From Phycisphaerae bacterium (GTDB lineage Bacteria; Planctomycetota; Phycisphaerae; Sedimentisphaerales; Anaerobacaceae): 5,469 bases of DNA. The position numbers were made by a program, and so were the translations under genes. Of this stretch, positions 1 to 3,484 are shown piece by piece (position 1 is the first letter of the stretch; each line of letters opens with the position of its first letter). The notes beneath the pieces are model-generated. The model was not told the DNA's origin and made no database searches. It saw only the letters and a program-made list of their open reading frames with translations. The stretch is from positions 1 to 5,469 of the forward strand of contig DAOVNI010000126.1 of assembly GCA_030630315.1 (NCBI GenBank). The letters run 5' to 3'.

Positions 1-1668
1 CCGGAAGATGCTCCTGATTTTGTCAAAGAGGTTACCGCAGAACTTATAGCGCTTCGTGGAGACAAGCTGCCCGTGAGCAAGATGCCGGTTGATGGTAAGT
101 TTCCAACCGGCACAACCCAATATGAAAAGCGCAACATTGCCGTCGATATACCGGCGTGGGAGCCGGAGATTTGTATTCAGTGCGGCAGATGCTCTTTGCT
201 TTGTCCCCACGCAGCTATAAGAATAAAGGCGTACGACGCCGAGCAGCTTAAAAATGCTCCGGCGACATTCAAAAGCGCCGATGCAAAAGGCAAGGACTTT
301 GCCGGTATGAAATTTACCGTTCAGGTAGCCCCGGAAGACTGCACCGGCTGCGGGGCTTGTGTTATCAGTTGCCCGGCGGAGGAAAAGGACGAGAACAAAA
401 AGCCGACAGGCCGAAAGGCAATCAATATGGTGCCGCAGGAACCGATTCGCAGGCCCGAACGAGAGAACTATGAGTACTTTTTGTCGATTCCAAATACAGA
501 CCCGAAACGATTCCGCGCCGATACTGTCAAGGGCAGTCAGTTAATTCAGCCCCTGTTTGAATATTCCGGTGCCTGTGCCGGATGCGGGGAAACACCTTAT
601 GTCAAATTGCTGTCGCAGCTCTTTGGGGACAGGGCTATGATTGGCAACGCAACGGGCTGCTCGTCGATTTATGGCGGCAATCTGCCGACAACACCTTACA
701 GAAAGAGGTCGGACGGCAGGGGGCCGACATGGAGTAATAGTCTGTTCGAGGACACCGCTGAGTTTGCGATGGGTATGCGGCTGACGGTTGATAAATTCAA
801 AGAACGCGCGCTTGCGCTGCTGGATACAGTGGTGGGCAAAGCCTGCGTCGATGCAAAGCTCGCAGAGGAAATCCGAACGGCTACATTGGCCGACGAGCCG
901 GCACAAGCTGCTATTGAACAGCAGCGGGGCCGGGTGGATAAACTCAAAGAGCAGTGCAGCAAAAGCAGTTGCGAAGATTGCAAACAGTTGTTGAGTGTTG
1001 CGGACTATCTTGTACGCAAATCAGTTTGGGGCCTTGGCGGTGACGGATGGGCTTACGATATCGGATACGGAGGCCTGGACCACGTCTTGGCAAGTGGAGT
1101 CGACATCAACCTCCTCGTTTTGGATACGGAGGTCTATTCCAATACCGGCGGGCAGATGTCGAAGTCTACACCGAGGGCGGCAGTGGCCAAGTTTGCGGCA
1201 GGGGGAAAACCAACTCCTAAAAAAGACCTCGGACTTCTGGCGATGACTTATGGGAATATTTACATTGCCAAGGTGGCTGTGGGTGCAAATGCCAATCAGA
1301 CGGTAAAGGCATTTGTCGAGGCCGAGGCATACCCGGGGCCTTCGCTTATAATTGCCTATTCGCACTGTATCGCCCACGGCTACAACCTGGTCAACGGTTA
1401 CGAGCATCAGAAACAGGCGGTCAACAGCGGTCACTGGCCTTTGTACAGGTTCGACCCGCAGCTTAAGGAAAAGGGCAAGAACCCGCTGCAGCTTGATTCG
1501 AAGGCTCCTACGCTTGACTTCGAAGAGTACGCTTACAGCGAGAATCGTTACCGCACGCTAAAGCAATCGAAGCCGAAGGTGGCGGCGGAACTGCTCGAAC
1601 TTGCCAGGAGCGATGCGACCCAAAGGTATGCTTTGATGGAGCAGCTTGCAAAATTGAAATGTGATTGA
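1..1668 (+). CDS. nifJ: Pyruvate:ferredoxin (flavodoxin) oxidoreductase, C-terminal part (5' end outside window)
   Basis: The enzyme oxidatively decarboxylates pyruvate with CoA to acetyl-CoA and CO2, passing electrons to ferredoxin or flavodoxin in the cytoplasm. The frame is open from base 1, so the pyruvate- and CoA-binding N-terminal half is missing; 555 residues are visible, about half of the usual 1,170-1,230. In visible-residue numbering, two ferredoxin-type 4Fe-4S motifs lie at C58/C61/C64/C68 (CIQCGRCSLLCP) and C114/C117/C120/C124 (CTGCGACVISCP). The proximal-cluster cysteines are C192, C195, C220 and C456, with spacing matching the Desulfovibrio africanus enzyme. The thiamine diphosphate/Mg site starts at GDGWAYDIGYGG (347 on) and ends at LDTEVYSNTGGQ (N381). 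The protein ends shortly after this domain, so the extra C-terminal domain of D. africanus is absent. One oddity is a C-x4-C-x2-C motif (bases 955-981) just before the GDG region. Identification is secure; only the 5' end is unknown. Confidence 0.96.
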   Translation, partial: PEDAPDFVKEVTAELIALRGDKLPVSKMPVDGKFPTGTTQYEKRNIAVDIPAWEPEICIQCGRCSLLCPHAAIRIKAYDAEQLKNAPATFKSADAKGKDFAGMKFTVQVAPEDCTGCGACVISCPAEEKDENKKPTGRKAINMVPQEPIRRPERENYEYFLSIPNTDPKRFRADTVKGSQLIQPLFEYSGACAGCGETPYVKLLSQLFGDRAMIGNATGCSSIYGGNLPTTPYRKRSDGRGPTWSNSLFEDTAEFAMGMRLTVDKFKERALALLDTVVGKACVDAKLAEEIRTATLADEPAQAAIEQQRGRVDKLKEQCSKSSCEDCKQLLSVADYLVRKSVWGLGGDGWAYDIGYGGLDHVLASGVDINLLVLDTEVYSNTGGQMSKSTPRAAVAKFAAGGKPTPKKDLGLLAMTYGNIYIAKVAVGANANQTVKAFVEAEAYPGPSLIIAYSHCIAHGYNLVNGYEHQKQAVNSGHWPLYRFDPQLKEKGKNPLQLDSKAPTLDFEEYAYSENRYRTLKQSKPKVAAELLELARSDATQRYALMEQLAKLKCD

Positions 1669-1678
1669 TTTTATAGTC

Positions 1679-1684
1679 GGGAGT
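1679..1684 (+). promoter_or_regulatory. Possible ribosome binding site for the lipoprotein gene
   Basis: GGGAGT lies nine bases before the ATG at 1694. The same hexamer at the same distance precedes the ATG at 3485, which favours both starts. A rival site, AAGGGA at 1725-1730, sits five bases before an in-frame ATG at 1736. Confidence 0.4.
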
Positions 1685-1693
1685 TGATAGACT

Positions 1694-2608
1694 ATGAACC
1701 ATAAACTACAAGCTATTGATATGCAAGGGAATAAAATGATTAATCGATTCTCAAATATAATGTGTCGGCTGGTTCTTGCAGCGGTTTTCGTTGTCGTGGG
1801 CTGTGAGCAGGAACACAAGGAAGATGCGTCGGTTTACGAGGTGTTGCTCGACCCCAATTTTGTTATGCCTGAATATGCGTCTCGGGCGATTGAAGCGACC
1901 GGGGGACGCCAAGCCTGGAGAAATAAGAAAAAGCTGGAGCTTGATTGCGTGGTTACTCTTTATAAGCCCCCACGTCTTCTTGTCGAAGACAAGAGTGGGG
2001 GCAGCTTTTACCTGACCGAGCAGCATCACGAGATTTATTCCGTCCAGGGGCCGGACTTTCAGCCGCCGTTGAATTCCATTCGGATTTCGGCCCTGGAGCC
2101 GCAAGGCAAGTTCGTCTGGCAATTGTCGGGAGAGCTGTTTAGTGTATTGGAGGGGGCGGAGCAAGTTGGTGCCTTGCCAATTATGGCAAATCGCTACTTT
2201 GCGGAAGCCATACTAAATATAACAACGGCACCGGTGCGTTTTTTAGATAAGTCGTTTGCGTTTACCAAAGGGACAAAGCCGGTCAAAATAGAAGGACAAT
2301 GGTATGAGCCAATTGAACGAGAGAAGATTCTTCGAGAGAAGATTCTCGTTGATGATATTGCTGACCTTCCATATTGGCCTAAGGTCGTCTTCTACCAGAA
2401 CACCGGCACCGCTCGTGTTGATATGCTTTGGTTTGTTGCGGCTGATGAGAAAAAGTTTTTGGCAGCTCGCGGCTATGACTATAAAGAGGTTGAAAAAGGG
2501 AGTATTTTAGTTCCTACGAAGATAGAGATATTTAGAGCTGATGCCAACAGTGTTATGCTGAAGCGGCTGGTTAAAATAGACTATTACCGGTTAAGGGCCG
2601 CGGAGTAG
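1694..2608 (+). CDS. Predicted lipoprotein of unknown function
   Basis: I do not recognise a named family. From the ATG at 1694 the product has 304 residues. A hydrophobic stretch (about 26-36, LVLAAVFVVVG) ends in a lipobox-like VVGC at C37, which suggests signal peptidase II processing and a lipid-anchored periplasmic protein. The ATG at 1736 would give a more usual signal peptide (Cys at 23) and has an AAGGGA five bases upstream; 1694 is kept because its GGGAGT spacing is shared with the export gene. The mature part has an EATGG..AW segment (68-75) and many alternating, beta-like stretches. It ends with VDMLWF, VPTKIEIF and RLVKIDYY, which recall LolA/LolB-like lipoprotein-carrier folds; that is only an inference. 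It begins 25 bases after nifJ, so the two may be co-transcribed. A strong hairpin (1966-2002) and a 15-bp duplication (2318-2347) lie inside the coding frame. Confidence 0.8.
   Translation: MNHKLQAIDMQGNKMINRFSNIMCRLVLAAVFVVVGCEQEHKEDASVYEVLLDPNFVMPEYASRAIEATGGRQAWRNKKKLELDCVVTLYKPPRLLVEDKSGGSFYLTEQHHEIYSVQGPDFQPPLNSIRISALEPQGKFVWQLSGELFSVLEGAEQVGALPIMANRYFAEAILNITTAPVRFLDKSFAFTKGTKPVKIEGQWYEPIEREKILREKILVDDIADLPYWPKVVFYQNTGTARVDMLWFVAADEKKFLAARGYDYKEVEKGSILVPTKIEIFRADANSVMLKRLVKIDYYRLRAAE
1966..2002. repeat. 15-bp inverted repeat (strong hairpin) inside the lipoprotein gene
   Basis: GCCCCCAC (1966-1973) pairs with GTGGGGGC (1995-2002), and TCTTGTC (1978-1984) pairs with GACAAGA (1988-1994) around a GAA loop. 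Only a four-base bulge (1974-1977) interrupts the stem. It encodes part of the segment KPPRLLVEDKSGGSF. A short CTTTTA follows two bases after the stem, so a weak terminator-like effect is possible but unproven. Confidence 0.8.
2318..2347 (+). repeat. 15-bp tandem duplication inside the lipoprotein gene
   Basis: Two adjacent copies of cgagagaagattctt differ at one base (2318-2332 and 2333-2347). The unit is five codons long, so it stays in frame and makes the protein read REKIL-REKIL. It looks like a recent slippage or duplication event. Confidence 0.85.
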
Positions 2609-2623
2609 TCACAGAAGGCGGGG

Positions 2624-2695
2624 CCTGCTGTCCGCTAAAGAAGATTGCTGAAAGTCCGGCCATCGGACGGAATGTCGATATCAGGCGGATGCAGG
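2624..2695 (+). other. Nested long hairpin, candidate structured RNA
   Basis: Four stems nest in order: CCTGC (2624-2628) with GCAGG (2691-2695), TCCGC (2631-2635) with GCGGA (2685-2689), CTGA (2648-2651) with TCAG (2681-2684), and GTCCG (2654-2658) with CGGAC (2664-2668) around a GCCAT loop. It starts 15 bases after the lipoprotein stop. No U-run follows, so it is not a standard terminator. It matches no riboswitch family I know. Confidence 0.5.
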
Positions 2696-2812
2696 GGAAT
2701 AAAAGATAAGCACGAAATTCGGGTTTCGGATTTATACGTATCACGTCGTACGATTCACGGTTTTTGCCGGCGTTTGTAAATTTTTTTTCAATCCGTCCGG
2801 GGGCCGCCCGTC

Positions 2813-2855
2813 AGTCCACTTGGGAACACCTTACGGCGGGCTCCCAAGGGGGACT
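2813..2855. repeat. Inverted repeat, 12-bp stem
   Basis: AGTCC (2813-2817) and CTTGGGA (2819-2825) pair with TCCCAAG (2842-2848) and GGACT (2851-2855), with a one-base bulge on one side and two on the other. The 16-base loop starts the 19-mer that recurs at 3017. Confidence 0.7.
2831..2849 (+). repeat. Direct repeat copy 1 (19 bp)
   Basis: ttacggcgggctcccaagg matches ttacggaggactcccaagg at 3017-3035 at 17 of 19 positions. In this copy its 3' half forms the right arm of the 2813-2855 stem. Confidence 0.7.
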
Positions 2856-2905
2856 TTCAGCTTCTCATATCAAATAAGTAAGGCGGGCTTTTTAACCCGT
2901 AGTAA

Positions 2906-2925
2906 GGGCGGTTCGCGAACCGCCC
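2906..2925. repeat. Perfect 20-bp palindrome
   Basis: GGGCGGTTCG is followed directly by its exact reverse complement, CGAACCGCCC, with no spacer. The lack of a loop favours a DNA-level palindromic repeat over an RNA hairpin, although a shorter RNA stem with a four-base loop could form. Its GC-rich ends and TTCGCGAA core look like a dispersed intergenic repeat. Confidence 0.85.
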
Positions 2926-2971
2926 CTACCTAACGTTACCTGTCCTGGTATTGTGATGATTATCGGGCTTG

Positions 2972-3023
2972 TCCGTATGTCCTATGGACTCCGCCGCAAG
3001 GCGTCCCTCGGCGGACTTACGGA
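2972..3023 (+). other. Three-way-junction-like inverted repeats
   Basis: An outer stem TCCGT (2972-2976)/ACGGA (3019-3023) encloses a small hairpin GTCC-TAT-GGAC (2979-2989) and a stem TCCGCCG (2990-2996)/CGGCGGA (3009-3015). The inner 7-bp GC-rich stem is the strongest part. The multi-branch fold is read by eye only. Confidence 0.5.
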
Positions 3024-3035
3024 GGACTCCCAAGG
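3017..3035 (+). repeat. Direct repeat copy 2 (19 bp)
   Basis: This is the second copy of the 19-mer at 2831-2849 (two mismatches). It is not flanked here by the pairing arm seen in copy 1 and instead takes part in the 2972-3023 structure. Confidence 0.7.
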
Positions 3036-3041
3036 TGAACG

Positions 3042-3063
3042 CACCTGTTCCCTAAGGGGCAGG
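3042..3063. repeat. CCTAAGGGG-type hairpin 1
   Basis: CCTG (3044-3047) pairs with CAGG (3060-3063) and CCC (3050-3052) with GGG (3056-3058) around a TAA loop. The sequence CACCTGTTCCCTAAGGGGCAGG closely resembles the element at 3391-3413. A GGTG at 3034-3037 could also pair with CACC (3042-3045). Confidence 0.6.
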
Positions 3064-3078
3064 CCGATAGCTCTCACA

Positions 3079-3133
3079 CCGTTAGAAAAGGTACTATTAT
3101 GAGACCAGACGGCGGGTAGCTTGTTTCTAACGG
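3079..3133 (+). other. 10-bp inverted repeat with 35-base loop
   Basis: CCGTTAGAAA (3079-3088) pairs perfectly with TTTCTAACGG (3124-3133). The loop contains AAAAGG-N7-ATG and a six-codon reading frame (3099-3119). The layout resembles a leader with a regulated upstream reading frame, but nothing proves transcription. Confidence 0.6.
3099..3119 (+). CDS. Possible six-residue leader peptide (MRPDGG)
   Basis: The ATG at 3099 is preceded by AAAAGG (3086-3091) with a seven-base gap, and the frame ends at TAG (3117-3119). The ribosome site overlaps the 5' arm of the 3079-3133 stem, so translation and folding would compete. Frames this short arise by chance very often; I list it only because of its position in the loop. 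Confidence 0.15.
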   Translation: MRPDGG

Positions 3134-3195
3134 GGTGAACAAATCCCCCATTTTAAGCGTATGCTACATTATTGATTCTTCCCCATAACAATTGT

Positions 3196-3257
3196 CCCGC
3201 ACCAAAACGGCGTGAGCCGATGCTCTTTTGGTGCTGGACACGCCTGATTGGTGCGGG
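3196..3257 (+). other. Switch-like element with two mutually exclusive stems
   Basis: In form A, GCACCAAAA (3199-3207) pairs with TTTTGGTGC (3226-3234), topped by CGGC (3208-3211)/GCCG (3216-3219) with a GTGA loop of the GNRA class. In form B, CCCGCACCAA (3196-3205) pairs with TTGGTGCGGG (3248-3257), and GGCGTG (3209-3214) with CACGCC (3239-3244). The same 5' strand therefore has two perfect partners, both carrying TTGGTGC. A-rich sequence, not U-rich, follows, so form B is not a standard terminator. Confidence 0.6.
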
Positions 3258-3286
3258 GAAAAAGCTTAAGCGAACAGGGTGTTGAA

Positions 3287-3302
3287 CCGATAATTTCATC
3301 GG
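3287..3302. repeat. Small hairpin
   Basis: CCGAT (3287-3291) pairs with ATCGG (3298-3302) around a six-base AATTTC loop. It directly abuts the next stem, sharing base 3302. Confidence 0.45.
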
Positions 3303-3343
3303 ACTCGTCTCGGCGAAGGCCGAGGCCGTAGCAGGATAGAGTC
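3302..3343. repeat. Hairpin with GAAG loop inside an outer stem
   Basis: CTCGGC-GAAG-GCCGAG (3309-3324) is a perfect 6-bp hairpin. GACTC (3302-3306) and GAGTC (3339-3343) enclose it. Confidence 0.55.
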
Positions 3344-3351
3344 ATATATCA

Positions 3352-3366
3352 CGCCCCTAAGGGGCG
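3352..3366. repeat. CCTAAGGGG-type hairpin 2
   Basis: CGCCCC (3352-3357) pairs with GGGGCG (3361-3366) around a TAA loop. It shares its core with the hairpins at 3042-3063 and 3391-3413. Confidence 0.65.
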
Positions 3367-3389
3367 GAATCGTACTGCGTACATTTTTC

Positions 3390-3423
3390 GCACCTGTGCC
3401 CCTTAGGGGACAGACGAAGGTGC
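3390..3423. repeat. CCTAAGGGG-type hairpin 3, just upstream of the export gene
   Basis: CTGT (3394-3397) and CCCC (3399-3402) pair with GGGG (3406-3409) and ACAG (3410-3413) around a TTA loop; GCAC (3390-3393) and GTGC (3420-3423) can close it. An AAGGTG at 3417-3422 lies eight bases before the ATG at 3431 and partly inside this outer stem, so folding could hide that start. Confidence 0.65.
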
Positions 3424-3469
3424 AGGCAATATGGCAGAAGGACGACTCACACGAATATCGGTGTCTTTT

Positions 3470-3475
3470 GGGAGT
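3470..3475 (+). promoter_or_regulatory. Possible ribosome binding site for the export lipoprotein gene
   Basis: GGGAGT lies nine bases before the ATG at 3485, the same arrangement as at 1679-1684 before the ATG at 1694. The competing site is AAGGTG at 3417-3422 for the ATG at 3431. Confidence 0.4.
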
Positions 3476-3484
3476 CTTAGCGAT

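Larger units (their letters stand above)
2609..3430. other. 822-base non-coding spacer rich in inverted repeats
   Basis: No frame on either strand gives a convincing long protein here. Instead there is a near-continuous run of inverted repeats, listed one by one below, from 2624 to 3423. Bases 2701-2760 are low-complexity sequence with repeated ACG/CGAAA-like words, including a small CGAAA/TTTCG stem at 2713-2728. A run of eight T at 2781-2788 has no convincing GC-rich stem before it, so I do not call a terminator. No clear sigma-70 promoter could be picked. It may be a long 5' leader of the export gene, an array of dispersed palindromic elements, or both. Confidence 0.7.

Noticed and set aside
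2651..2660. GAAAGTCCGG resembles the conserved 5' segment of bacterial RNase P RNA, with an ACAGAA nearby at 2611-2616.
   Set aside because: The two words are in the wrong order and distance, and the remaining conserved regions of the about 350-base RNA are absent.
2776..2790. Run of eight T that could end a rho-independent terminator after the lipoprotein gene.
   Set aside because: The bases just before it form only a very short CGG/CCG stem, too weak for an intrinsic terminator.
3073..3100. CTCACA-16-TATTAT as a sigma-70-like promoter upstream of the export gene.
   Set aside because: The -35 match is only 4 of 6 and both boxes lie in or beside an inverted repeat that explains the sequence better; similar matches are expected by chance.
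2961..3343. Cyclic di-GMP or other known riboswitch upstream of the exopolysaccharide export gene.
   Set aside because: I looked for the hallmark conserved words of the c-di-GMP, cobalamin, TPP and SAM families and saw none; only a covariance search could settle it.
2609..3430. CRISPR array or insertion sequence in the repeat-rich spacer.
   Set aside because: Repeats are not regularly spaced or identical as in CRISPR, and there is no transposase frame, matching terminal inverted repeats or target duplication.
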